Positions 33,606 through 42,353 of a DNA stretch of 64,000 bases are shown here, in pieces; positions within the stretch are counted from its first letter, which is position 1; the number at the start of each line of letters is the position of its first letter. This DNA comes from an uncultured Clostridia bacterium (GTDB lineage: Bacteria > Bacillota > Clostridia > Oscillospirales > Acutalibacteraceae): NCBI GenBank assembly GCA_937920235.1, contig CALGUK010000002.1, positions 1 to 64,000 of the forward strand, written 5' to 3'. The notes beneath the pieces were generated by a model. That model was not told the DNA's origin and ran no database searches. It saw only the letters and a list, made by a program, of their open reading frames with translations. Made by a program: the position numbers and the translations under genes.

Positions 33606-34952
33606 TTATTCATCTGTTTCCGCCGTTATTCCGTCAAAAAGCAATTTATCGGCTGTTGCGGTGTCTAGTTCCTCAACATTTTTCAGTTTTCTGCGGATAT
33701 ACATATTTTTACGTTCTGCATCCTCAAGAGTTTTGCCTGCTTCGTCAACCTTCTTTTTGGCTTTTGCAAGTAAATCTCCGAATTTTTCATACTGCACCTT
33801 TGCTGCACCGAGAAGTTGTCGGACCTCATTGGCTTTTTCATTGATAGCCACCGTTTTAAAGCCCATTGAAAGCGAATTGAGAAGTGCGGTTACGGTTGTG
33901 GGACCTGCAATCATAATGTTATATTCACTCTGAAGCTTTTCCGGAAGCCCGGAGCGAGACGACGCAACCTCGGCATAAAGTCCCTCAGTTGCCAGATACA
34001 TAATCGCAAACGGAGTTGTGTCGGGAACGTGTATGTACTTGGCAACGGATTTTGCCTCGGACAGAATTCTGCTTTCAAGCTCCTTTCTGGCCTGCTTGAC
34101 AGCCTCACCGTCTGCTCTGTCGGCAGCATCACACAGACGGACATAATCTTCCATAGGGAATTTGGAGTCAACAGGGAGCAGAATATCATTTCCGTCTTTT
34201 TCACTTGACGGAATACGGATGGCAAATTCAACTCTGTCAAGAGAGCCGGGAACAGTTGCCACATTTTTTTCAAACATATTTGGAATTGTCTGGTTGAGAA
34301 TTCCCTCAAGCTGTACCTCTGCCCACGTTCCCCTTGCCTTGACATTGGTGAGTACGCGGTTGAGTGCAGTTACGTTTTCCGTAACGCCCGTAGAAAGCTT
34401 CTGCATTTCTCCCAGAGATTTGTAGAGATTTTCAAGCTGATCCGAAACGGTCTTGAAAGAGGAGTTAAGCCTTGTTGTCAGCGTTGAAGTAAGCTTTTCA
34501 TCGACCGTAATTCTCATTTCCTCAAGTTTTTTCTCATTTGACTCCTGCATTTTCGTAATTGACGACTCAAGAAGCTTATTCTGTTTATCGCTTTGCTGAG
34601 CATTCTTTTCACTCATATTCACAAGAATCTCGTTCATTTTCTCGCGGTGTTCAAAATTGCCCTTGTTCATACTGTCGATTCGAAGTGACATCTCATCAAG
34701 GCTTTTCTTCACATCCTCGCGTATTTCCTTATTGGAATCCCGTGTTTCAACACGAATTCTGTGAAACTCGTCACCGATATTTTTATTGATATATTCAATC
34801 TTACCGTCAAGTGCTTTTATTTCATTATTTTCGTCATTTTTGCTATCTCTGATTGCTTTTGACAGCTTGCCGATATAAAATGCAAACACAAAAATACTTA
34901 CAGCCATCAATATAAACGCGCACCATTTTAAAATTTCAAGAACCGAATCCAT
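33606..34952 (-). CDS. rmuC: RmuC family DNA recombination protein
   Basis: 448 aa. One N-terminal membrane helix (about 8-28), a long coiled coil (35-185, rich in E/K/D heptads), then the RmuC nuclease-like domain with TVLTNVKARGTWAEVQLEGIL-type sequence and LLPVDSKFPMEDYVRL (conserved Asp-x-Lys). E. coli RmuC limits inversions at short inverted repeats. It appears monocistronic. A minus-strand TATAAT lies about 35 bp upstream of the start without a convincing -35. Confidence 0.9.
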   Translation of the reverse strand: MDSVLEILKWCAFILMAVSIFVFAFYIGKLSKAIRDSKNDENNEIKALDGKIEYINKNIGDEFHRIRVETRDSNKEIREDVKKSLDEMSLRIDSMNKGNFEHREKMNEILVNMSEKNAQQSDKQNKLLESSITKMQESNEKKLEEMRITVDEKLTSTLTTRLNSSFKTVSDQLENLYKSLGEMQKLSTGVTENVTALNRVLTNVKARGTWAEVQLEGILNQTIPNMFEKNVATVPGSLDRVEFAIRIPSSEKDGNDILLPVDSKFPMEDYVRLCDAADRADGEAVKQARKELESRILSEAKSVAKYIHVPDTTPFAIMYLATEGLYAEVASSRSGLPEKLQSEYNIMIAGPTTVTALLNSLSMGFKTVAINEKANEVRQLLGAAKVQYEKFGDLLAKAKKKVDEAGKTLEDAERKNMYIRRKLKNVEELDTATADKLLFDGITAETDE

Positions 34953-35087
34953 ATTTTTTCTCCTTGTGCATAAATATATAACTGATTATACCAAAAATAT
35001 ATAATAAAAGATAGATTTTTATAAAATTTTTTATCAAATTGTAGCCATAATTTATTTTTTTTGATATACTCTTATACGGTGAATAAA

Positions 35088-36671
35088 ATGATTAAAAAAC
35101 TTTTATGCATTTTTATCGGTGCGGTTATGCTTACAACCTGTTTTGCAGGCTGTAACAACAACGATGCCGAAACATACTTTTCATGTGCCGTGGGTGAAAT
35201 GCCGAGATATTACGATCCGCAGTCGGCAAGCTCTGACGGTGAAAGAATTGTTGCCTTTAACACATTTGACGGTCTGTTCAAGCAGGATGAAAACAACACT
35301 CCGCAGAAATGTGCGGTCACTGACTACAAAATCTCCGCAGACGGTCTTACATATACATTTTATCTTCGCACGGATATGAAATATTACATCTCCGACGAGG
35401 TAAAGGATTTTCTTGAGGAGAAAAAGGCCGCTGTTGAAGGACTTGTTACGGCAGAGGATTTTGTGTTTGCATTACGCAGAGCCGTCAGTCCCGAAACCGA
35501 AGCAGTCGCCTTTCCCCTGCTCTCGAATATTGTCAATGCCGAAGAAATTCACGGCGCAAAAATGTCTGCCGAAGCTCTCGGTGTGCGTGCTGTTGACAGA
35601 TACACACTTGAAATCAGATTGAAGCAGAAGCAGAATGATTTTCTTTATGTTCTTACACAGCCTGTCACATTCCCCTGTGACGAGGAATTTTTCAATCTGA
35701 CAGACGGCAGATACGGGCTTGACGAGCAATATATTATTTCAAACGGCGGTTTTTATCTCTCAGACATAAAAGACGGTGAATCTGTCCGTTTCTCAAAAAA
35801 TCCCGAATACACGGGTGATTTCAAGGCGAATCCCACATCCGTAAGACTTTATGTAAACACGAATGAAATAAGCATTGCTCAGAAGGTTGATGACGGAACA
35901 TACGATTTCGGCTTTTTTACCTCGGAAGAGGCAATTGACGAGCTCGGCAGAAAAGTCGGAAAGACCGAGCTTGAAAACATAACCGAGGCTCTGATATTCA
36001 ACACGGATAAGGAAATCTTTAAAAATGTAAAGCTGAGAACCGGTCTTTTTGCTGCTGTTGACAAGCAGGCTGTAACGGAATCTGCGGCTATGAACCTCAT
36101 TCCGTCATATTTCCGATATTCCGGAGGTAATGTCGAGAGCATATCATATGATATTGAAGTCGCAAGAAACAATATGGTTGCGGCATTTGATGAACTGGAG
36201 AAGAAGAATCTTACCGTCAACATTCTTTGTACCCCCGAGGATGAGGACACGGCAAAAAAAATAGTAAACTGCTGGCAGGCAAATATCGGGGTTGAGCTTA
36301 ACGGCACCATCACCGTTGCAGAAAAGGATGAGTATGATAAAAAAATCCGAAGCGGTGAATTTGACACCGCCATATACGGTCTTACTGTCGACTCAGCAGT
36401 GAGTACGGATTTTCTTTCACTCTTTTTAAGCGAAAACGACGGAAATATATGCTCGTTTGCCTCGGAGGAATTTGACAGACTTCTCAGTAAGCTGAGAATA
36501 AATCCGACAAAAGAAAAAACAGCATACTGTGAAAGTTATCTGCTCAAAAATGCTGTGATTTTACCTTTATATTATGATTCAACGGTAGTTGCAACGGCAA
36601 AGGACAGCTCAGGTGTTTATTTTGCAGGTGACAGCTCGGGGATCTTCTTTTACAAGGGACAGAAAGTATGA
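35088..36671 (+). CDS. ABC transporter substrate-binding lipoprotein (SBP family 5, oligopeptide type)
   Basis: 527 aa from the ATG at 35088. The signal peptide ends in a lipobox TTCFAGC, giving a lipid-anchored extracytoplasmic protein. The OppA/DppA-like fold is suggested by AFNTFDGLFKQD, YTFYLRTDMKY (family LRxxxKW region), VTAEDFVFALRRAV and the C-terminal VILPLYYDSTVV. No permease or ATPase gene is nearby, so it must work with components encoded elsewhere, or serve signalling. It is coupled to a VanZ gene (stop overlaps start by 4 bp). Confidence 0.88.
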   Translation: MIKKLLCIFIGAVMLTTCFAGCNNNDAETYFSCAVGEMPRYYDPQSASSDGERIVAFNTFDGLFKQDENNTPQKCAVTDYKISADGLTYTFYLRTDMKYYISDEVKDFLEEKKAAVEGLVTAEDFVFALRRAVSPETEAVAFPLLSNIVNAEEIHGAKMSAEALGVRAVDRYTLEIRLKQKQNDFLYVLTQPVTFPCDEEFFNLTDGRYGLDEQYIISNGGFYLSDIKDGESVRFSKNPEYTGDFKANPTSVRLYVNTNEISIAQKVDDGTYDFGFFTSEEAIDELGRKVGKTELENITEALIFNTDKEIFKNVKLRTGLFAAVDKQAVTESAAMNLIPSYFRYSGGNVESISYDIEVARNNMVAAFDELEKKNLTVNILCTPEDEDTAKKIVNCWQANIGVELNGTITVAEKDEYDKKIRSGEFDTAIYGLTVDSAVSTDFLSLFLSENDGNICSFASEEFDRLLSKLRINPTKEKTAYCESYLLKNAVILPLYYDSTVVATAKDSSGVYFAGDSSGIFFYKGQKV

Positions 36672-37138
36672 AAAAAGGAAAAATAATTTACACCATTCTC
36701 TCCTGGATTGTCACGGCGATAATACTGTTATGTATTTTCAGTCTGTCTGCCCAGAATGCTGATGATTCAAAAGAACTGAGCGATTCGTTTGTTCGTAAAA
36801 TACTTGAGTGGCTGCATCTGGATATTCCGGGGGAAGTGCTCAGAAAATTCGCACATATGCTTGAATTCACGGCATTGGCGGCTTGTCTCGGAAATGCGGT
36901 ATACACCACATGGGAATACCGCTTTTCAGCAGTTATATCCCTTTTTGTCACCGTTATATGTGCCGTCGGTGATGAAATACATCAGATATTTGTTCCCGGA
37001 AGAGCTTTTCAGCTCAGTGATATTTTAATTGACAGTATCGGTGCGGTAATCGGTATTACCGCTTATCTGATATTATATAAAATCTATCAAATCATTAAGG
37101 AAAGAGGAAATAAAAATGGCAATTCTCAAACCGTTTAA
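36668..37138 (+). CDS. VanZ family protein
   Basis: 156 aa, four membrane helices. VanZ signatures are FAHMLEFTALA (conserved His/Glu), VGDEIHQIFVPGRAFQLSDILIDSIG (conserved EIHQ and R..D.D). Some relatives affect teicoplanin sensitivity; the biochemical role is unknown. It overlaps the upstream lipoprotein gene by 4 bp and the downstream DUF1015 gene by 23 bp. Confidence 0.9.
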   Translation: MKKGKIIYTILSWIVTAIILLCIFSLSAQNADDSKELSDSFVRKILEWLHLDIPGEVLRKFAHMLEFTALAACLGNAVYTTWEYRFSAVISLFVTVICAVGDEIHQIFVPGRAFQLSDILIDSIGAVIGITAYLILYKIYQIIKERGNKNGNSQTV

Positions 37139-38357
37139 GGCAATACGACCCAAGAACGAATATGCAAGTGCCGTAGGTGCTTTGCCGTATGATGTTATGA
37201 ACTCTGAAGAAGCAAGAGAAATGGTAAAGGATAAACCTTATTCTTTTCTTCACGTTGACAAGGCGGAGGTTGACCTGCCTGCCGACACAGACATATATTC
37301 TGCCGAGGTCTATGCCAAAGCTAAGGAAAATCTTGATGCCCTCTCTGAAAACGGCATCTGTGAGCAGGATGAAAAGCCGATGCTCTATATATACCGACAG
37401 ATTATGAACGGCAGAGAGCAGACGGGTATTGTAGGCTGTGCTGCAGTTGACGATTATCTTAATAATATCATCAAAAAGCACGAGTTTACCCGTGCCGACA
37501 AGGAGGCAGACAGAATCCGCCATGTTGATACCCTCGATGCCAACACGGGTCCCATCTTCCTTACACACCGTGAGAACAAAACTGTTTCGGACATTACGGA
37601 AAGCTGGAAAAGCAGCCATTCCCCCGCTTACGATTTTGTAAGCGACGACGGTGTATCTCAGACGGTATGGGTTATTGACGACGATGAGGTTATCAACACA
37701 CTTGTCAGCGAATTTGAGAAAATTCCCTATCTTTATATTGCCGACGGACATCACAGATGTGCTTCTGCGGTCCGAGTGGGTCAGAAGCGCAGAGGTGACG
37801 GAGAATACGACAAGGATGCTGAGTTCAATTTCTTCCTTTCTGTAGTATTCCCCTGCGATCAGCTCAAAATTATGGACTACAACCGTGTGATTGCAGATCT
37901 TAACGGATACACAAGTGAGCAGTTTATTGAAAAAATCAGCGAAAAATTCACCGTTGAAGCCGCCGCTGAAGCACCCTTTGCACCAAAGGAAAGACACACC
38001 TTCGGAATGTATCTGGACAATAAATGGTACAAGCTTACTGCAAAAGCGGAATTTATAAATGAGGGCGACCCGGTTGAATGTCTTGATGTGTCCATTCTGC
38101 AGAACAATCTCATAACACCCGTGCTTAACATCACAGACCCGAGAACAGACAAGCGAATTGATTTTGTTGGCGGAATAAGAGGTCTGGGCGAGCTTGAAAG
38201 ACGCGTTGCCGACGGTATGCGACTTGCTTTTGCAATGTACCCCACATCACTCGGCGAGCTTATGGACATTGCGGATGCAGGCAAGGTAATGCCGCCCAAA
38301 TCCACTTGGTTTGAGCCTAAGCTCCTCTCCGGATTGTTCATCCACAAGCTTTCATAA
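37116..38357 (+). CDS. DUF1015 family protein
   Basis: 413 aa. Family hallmarks are the N-terminal KPFKAIRP and PYDVMNSEEAR, the central YIADGHHRCASAV and the C-terminal MPPKSTWFEPKLLSGLF. DUF1015 proteins often sit beside serine biosynthesis genes in Firmicutes, but none is here. Some members are related to ADP/ATP-dependent serine kinases of ParB-like fold, so a kinase role is possible but unproven. The start at 37116 follows GAAAGAGGA. A long minus-strand frame across this gene is a shadow. Confidence 0.86.
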   Translation: MAILKPFKAIRPKNEYASAVGALPYDVMNSEEAREMVKDKPYSFLHVDKAEVDLPADTDIYSAEVYAKAKENLDALSENGICEQDEKPMLYIYRQIMNGREQTGIVGCAAVDDYLNNIIKKHEFTRADKEADRIRHVDTLDANTGPIFLTHRENKTVSDITESWKSSHSPAYDFVSDDGVSQTVWVIDDDEVINTLVSEFEKIPYLYIADGHHRCASAVRVGQKRRGDGEYDKDAEFNFFLSVVFPCDQLKIMDYNRVIADLNGYTSEQFIEKISEKFTVEAAAEAPFAPKERHTFGMYLDNKWYKLTAKAEFINEGDPVECLDVSILQNNLITPVLNITDPRTDKRIDFVGGIRGLGELERRVADGMRLAFAMYPTSLGELMDIADAGKVMPPKSTWFEPKLLSGLFIHKLS

Positions 38358-38381
38358 GAAAACAAAACAGAATACAAAGCA

Positions 38382-38421
38382 AAAGAGAAGACCCGTTATA
38401 AAACGAATCTTCTCTTTTTTT
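38382..38421 (+). terminator. Terminator of the DUF1015 transcript
   Basis: AAAGAGAAGA (38382-38391) / TCTTCTCTTT (38408-38417) with an inner CGTT/AACG stem and a T run. Confidence 0.82.
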
Positions 38422-38426
38422 CAGGT

Positions 38427-38470
38427 GTGTATGCCGTTAAGAACATATCCGTTTTTAACGGCATTTATTT
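38427..38470. terminator. Hairpin at the end of the ABC permease gene
   Basis: ATGCCGTTAA (38431-38440) / TTAACGGCAT (38455-38464), a perfect 10 bp stem followed by TTATTTT on the plus side, just past the leftward permease gene. Confidence 0.6.
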
Positions 38471-38475
38471 TGCTG

Positions 38476-40908
38476 TTATTTGATAACTGAAGTATTCACG
38501 GCAGGAAGATATCTGCACACAACAGGTCCTTCCTCGTAAATGATATATACATATCTGCCTTCATCTCCTAAAACGAGAAAATCGGTTACGGTTTTATCTG
38601 CGATTTTTTTCGCCTCTGCGGAATCCGTTACCGATGTCAACGGATGACCTGCTACCTTATAAATTTCCAGAATGAGATCACGCTCAGTCATCTTTTCGGT
38701 GAGGAAATAACCCATCATTTCATTGGAATTACGGTAAATTGCGGTGTCGTCAAAGAACAATTCAGATGTTTCAAAGAACATATTTTCCGCTGTTCCCCAG
38801 CCTTTATAATTTTTCTCGTTTACTGTTGCATATTGAGCCTTTGCATTCTGGATGGAAAGCGGTCCGTCCGAATAAAGAACCTCTTTAACGGTCAGCTGAA
38901 GATCAGTCATATATCCGTTATCCGTAAGATATTTTACGGTATTTTTCATTGATGAGTATACCGGTATTGCATCGCTTGCCAGAGCATATTTGTATTCAGG
39001 TTCAATCTTTTCGCCCATTTCATTTATAATATATACTTCCTCATAATATACCCCGTCATAGTTTTCATCTATTGGCGGATATATTGTATTCACATTTGCT
39101 GCCGCAAGTCCGAGGAAGTCCGAATCGGGATACATATAGCCGAGATAACCGATCGGTGCTTCGGGATTGCGTAAAAGTTCTTCAACGCTCATTGCGGACA
39201 AGTCCTCATAAAGCGCTTTACACAAATCCGTAGTGTCGGTAATATAATTCAAATCTCCGGCAGAGGTGTCGAAAATCATACTCTCATCAACATAAGCCCA
39301 TATAAACTGACGAAGGAAACCTGTGGAATCACGATCCGGATATTCGGATATTTCTTCTATAAGATAGTTCTCAAGAATCTTATCGTGAAAATCAGAGCCG
39401 TAAATCAGGTTGAGATATTGCATATAGGTTTCTTCCTTAAATATGTCAAAGCCACGATAAGTTACCTTGCCGTCTTTATCCCTTATTGCAAGTCTTATAT
39501 GATCAATACAATCTTTGCCGTATTCCGTCTTTTCGTCGGCGAGCAGTTTATATGCCTTAAGGACTGCCTCTTTGCTTTCGTCACTTGTGCCCTCAACGAA
39601 ATTCTCTGACGAATCCCAGGGATAAATGTAGTGAGAGTATCCGGACAGTGCGGACATTTCAATTGACACGCTCTTGACATCTGCCTTATCGGGAATTTTA
39701 TTATATGTTCCGAAAAATCCCGTTACGAATGCGACAAAGGTTATTACAAGAACCGTTGCGAGAGCAGCAAACCATTTAAGCGAATGAGCAACACTCTTGA
39801 GATTTCTTGAAAGAATGAGCTGAACCAGGCAATATCCCGTAAAGGCCGCAGCAAGCATAGCAATTATCACGATTGCAGGATGAACGTTGTAAAGCATTTC
39901 GCAAACAAACCACGAAATCACGGTAAATGCCAAAGTTGATACGATTGCTCTTGAAAACGGGAACTTGCCGAGAGAGTTTGCATGCTCAGCCTTTCTCTTG
40001 TTAAAGAGATAATATGCCAAACCGATAAAGACTACCGATAAAACAGCCCACAGAATAATCGGAAGCGTAAATCCCAAATTTACACACAGTTCTTCGGGAA
40101 TTTTATATTTTTCCGGTACTGTGTCTCTTTGAAGCACATAAAGAAGATTTTCAGGTCCTATATGTTCCACATAGCCGTTATTTACCGTACGGCCAAAGAT
40201 GTTCTGTCCTATTGTCCACGGTGTAAAGAGGAAAACAATACCGCTCTCAACCTTTGTTACATATCCCTTGAGGAAGGATGATGAAAAAGCCATAACCGTA
40301 TAGTTTACAATCAGCGGAAAAACGGTGAAGGAAAATGTCGTGAGTGCTGTTTCAAACAGATTTCCGGTAATCATAATCGCGGCAGTTGCTATGGCATAAC
40401 CGGTAATGCCGCAGACAAAAAGCAGGGATAATAAGAAAAGGAAAAGCTCTGTCAGATGAACGCTGATGCCGAAAGAAACGATATTTATAACATATATTGT
40501 AAATATCGGAATAAAGGTTGCGGCAAAAAGCATAATTACAGCAGAAAGCGTTCTGTTTGTAAGCAGAGTATTTCTTGTTACACCCAGGCTCAAAAATACG
40601 TTAACCTGCTTCTTCAACATCAGAAAGCTGAAGGATTTGATTGCCGTTAACATTCCGCAAAGAACCATTCCGACGGGAAGAAGATAGAACATATACTGAA
40701 ATGTTGAGCTCGGAGCCAGGAACATTGAAATCTCGGTATGCACCCGTGCCTGTACGAATTCGTCGCGGGTAACATACTGTATAACCGGTATGGTGAGGAA
40801 AACAAAAAGTACAATAAACGCTATCGCGGGGAAGATAACCGAGCCTGTAAGACTGCGTTTAAAGTCATTACTTATCACATTATTTTTCAAAGATTTTTGT
40901 GATGTCAT
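38476..40908 (-). CDS. ABC transporter permease, YtrA-operon type, with large extracytoplasmic region
   Basis: 810 aa. About ten membrane helices fill residues 25-410: six around the ABC-2-like core, including KKQVNVFLSLGVTRNTLLTNRTL typical of export permeases, then four more. From about 415 to the end is a hydrophilic, acidic region (many Asp/Glu/Tyr) that should lie outside or form a sensor-like domain; DUF6449-type regions look similar. It is encoded directly after its ATPase with a 29 bp overlap and under a GntR/YtrA-type repressor. Such operons usually respond to cell-envelope antibiotics. Confidence 0.75.
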   Translation of the reverse strand: MTSQKSLKNNVISNDFKRSLTGSVIFPAIAFIVLFVFLTIPVIQYVTRDEFVQARVHTEISMFLAPSSTFQYMFYLLPVGMVLCGMLTAIKSFSFLMLKKQVNVFLSLGVTRNTLLTNRTLSAVIMLFAATFIPIFTIYVINIVSFGISVHLTELFLFLLSLLFVCGITGYAIATAAIMITGNLFETALTTFSFTVFPLIVNYTVMAFSSSFLKGYVTKVESGIVFLFTPWTIGQNIFGRTVNNGYVEHIGPENLLYVLQRDTVPEKYKIPEELCVNLGFTLPIILWAVLSVVFIGLAYYLFNKRKAEHANSLGKFPFSRAIVSTLAFTVISWFVCEMLYNVHPAIVIIAMLAAAFTGYCLVQLILSRNLKSVAHSLKWFAALATVLVITFVAFVTGFFGTYNKIPDKADVKSVSIEMSALSGYSHYIYPWDSSENFVEGTSDESKEAVLKAYKLLADEKTEYGKDCIDHIRLAIRDKDGKVTYRGFDIFKEETYMQYLNLIYGSDFHDKILENYLIEEISEYPDRDSTGFLRQFIWAYVDESMIFDTSAGDLNYITDTTDLCKALYEDLSAMSVEELLRNPEAPIGYLGYMYPDSDFLGLAAANVNTIYPPIDENYDGVYYEEVYIINEMGEKIEPEYKYALASDAIPVYSSMKNTVKYLTDNGYMTDLQLTVKEVLYSDGPLSIQNAKAQYATVNEKNYKGWGTAENMFFETSELFFDDTAIYRNSNEMMGYFLTEKMTERDLILEIYKVAGHPLTSVTDSAEAKKIADKTVTDFLVLGDEGRYVYIIYEEGPVVCRYLPAVNTSVIK

Positions 40909-41794
40909 ATTTCTTTTCCTCCATTTCGTTTAAGAATACCTCTTCCATTGTGAGCTTGTACTCATCAATCGCCATAGGAAGAAGTGCGTTGAGCTTTTGC
41001 TTTTGTTCGGCGGTGTTCTGATCAAATATAATCATTGCAACTCTGCCGTCAAGCTCAAGAGACTTGTAGCTGATATCTTTGAAATCGTTCTCACTGATGT
41101 CTCTGTCAAAAATAAGTCTGAACTTGCTGTAATTCTTGGAAATATCGTAAACGGAGCAGTCGAGTGTCAGACGCTTGCCGTTGATAAGTCCCACATTGTC
41201 ACAAAGGTCCGAAAGCTCAGACAGATTGTGCGAAGAGATAATGAGCGAAGCCTCTGTTTCTGCCATATACTCCATAAAGAGTTTTTTCGTTATCTCCTTT
41301 TTCTGCGGATCAAGTCCGTCAAAGGTTTCATCAAGAAGCATATACTTCGGTCTTGATGCAAGCGCTAAAACAATTTCCGCCTGCCTCTGCATACCCTTTG
41401 AAAAGCCCCGGATCTTCTTTTTGCCGTCAAGCGAAAAGACCTCCAGCAGATTTTCGAGTGTTTTGTAGCTGAAATTCGGATGATAGTCAGCATAAAATTT
41501 TGCCATTGAGTTTATTGATGCGTTCATCGGAAAATACAGGTCATCAGGAATATAAAACAAATCCCTGCGGGCACTGTCGTTATCATAGGTTTCGGTTCCG
41601 TCAAGAAGAACCCTGCCTCCGTCAGCTCTGTAAATGCCTGCTGCCGTTTTTAAAAGAGTGGTTTTACCGGCACCGTTATACCCGATAAGTCCGTAAATAG
41701 ATGATGCTTCAACCTTGAATGATATTTCTTCAACAGCAGTAAAACTGCCGAATCTCTTTGTTACATTTACAAATTCAATCATTTCAGTCTTCAT
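40880..41794 (-). CDS. ABC transporter ATP-binding protein (YtrB-like)
   Basis: 304 aa. Walker A GYNGAGKTTLLK (about 38-49), signature-like RGFSKGMQRQAEIVLAL, Walker B KYMLLDETFDGLD and switch His in IISSHNLSELSDL. The ABC signature reads FSKGMQ instead of LSGGQ, as is common in this subfamily. A C-terminal domain of about 80 residues follows. It pairs with the 810-aa permease and the GntR regulator upstream (11 bp overlap). Confidence 0.92.
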   Translation of the reverse strand: MKTEMIEFVNVTKRFGSFTAVEEISFKVEASSIYGLIGYNGAGKTTLLKTAAGIYRADGGRVLLDGTETYDNDSARRDLFYIPDDLYFPMNASINSMAKFYADYHPNFSYKTLENLLEVFSLDGKKKIRGFSKGMQRQAEIVLALASRPKYMLLDETFDGLDPQKKEITKKLFMEYMAETEASLIISSHNLSELSDLCDNVGLINGKRLTLDCSVYDISKNYSKFRLIFDRDISENDFKDISYKSLELDGRVAMIIFDQNTAEQKQKLNALLPMAIDEYKLTMEEVFLNEMEEKKYDITKIFEK

Positions 41795-42158
41795 CTCCCT
41801 TAAAAATTTCGTTTATGAGTCCCTCGAGCTGTTTGCGGTCAGCGCCCATAGCCCTGGCGTTCACCATAGAAGTTTTCACGGCGTCAAGTGACTGCTGAAG
41901 GTAAATATTCTGTGAATTCTTATCACCGCTTACGAATACACCTTTTCCTGCTATTGTATAGATAACTCCCTGAGCCTCCAACTCCGACAGTGCGCGCTTG
42001 ACGGTGTTGATATTCAGACCCAGTTGCGCTGAGAGTTGTCTTAAAGACGGTAGCTGGTCGTCTTTTTTCAGCACCCCCCTGCTGATATCAAGAACAATCT
42101 GCTCTTTTATCTGTTCATATATCGGGGTTCTGGAATGATAATCAAGAAAAATATTCAC
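41784..42158 (-). CDS. GntR family regulator (YtrA subfamily)
   Basis: 124 aa: winged HTH (PIYEQIKEQIVLDISRGVL, LPSLRQLSAQLGLNINTVKRAL, IYTIAGKGVFV) plus a short dimerisation tail of about 50 residues, the YtrA layout. It starts at GTG (42158) behind a perfect AGGAGGTG. An inverted repeat overlaps its own transcription start, as expected for autorepression of the regulator-ATPase-permease operon. Confidence 0.93.
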   Translation of the reverse strand: MNIFLDYHSRTPIYEQIKEQIVLDISRGVLKKDDQLPSLRQLSAQLGLNINTVKRALSELEAQGVIYTIAGKGVFVSGDKNSQNIYLQQSLDAVKTSMVNARAMGADRKQLEGLINEIFKGDED

Positions 42159-42178
42159 GGTGTTTCACCTCCTGTCAA

Positions 42179-42210
42179 CTGTACTAACTGTGCTATTTCA
42201 ATTAGTACAG
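42179..42210. promoter_or_regulatory. YtrA-type operator
   Basis: Perfect inverted repeat CTGTACTAA (42179-42187) / TTAGTACAG (42202-42210) with a 14 bp spacer, just downstream of the -10 box, so it overlaps the likely transcription start. Size and spacing resemble operators of YtrA-family GntR repressors. Confidence 0.75.
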
Positions 42211-42214
42211 TTTT

Positions 42215-42243
42215 ATCATACAGTATATTTTTCCTCTTGTCAA
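42215..42243 (-). promoter_or_regulatory. Promoter of the YtrA-type operon
   Basis: Minus-strand TTGACA (42238-42243), 17 bp spacer, TATGAT (42215-42220). Confidence 0.78.
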
Positions 42244-42295
42244 CATTTTTTTTGCAAATTTAATGATTCTTTATAAATTCTTAAAAAAGACGGCA

Positions 42296-42335
42296 AAGAA
42301 AAATTGCCCGAGTGTCCTTAAAAACACCCGGGCAA
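42296..42335 (-). terminator. Terminator of the GH51-like gene
   Basis: TTGCCCG / CGGGCAA arms with an inner GTGT/ACAC stem (42304-42335). The minus strand exits into TTTTTC. Confidence 0.78.
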
Positions 42336-42353
42336 GCTTTACGGTTTTACTTA

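Noticed and set aside
37095..37997. Long minus-strand frame (300 codons) across the VanZ/DUF1015 region
   Set aside because: It is antisense to a well-recognised DUF1015 gene, has no ribosome site and its translation resembles no family; a codon-bias shadow.
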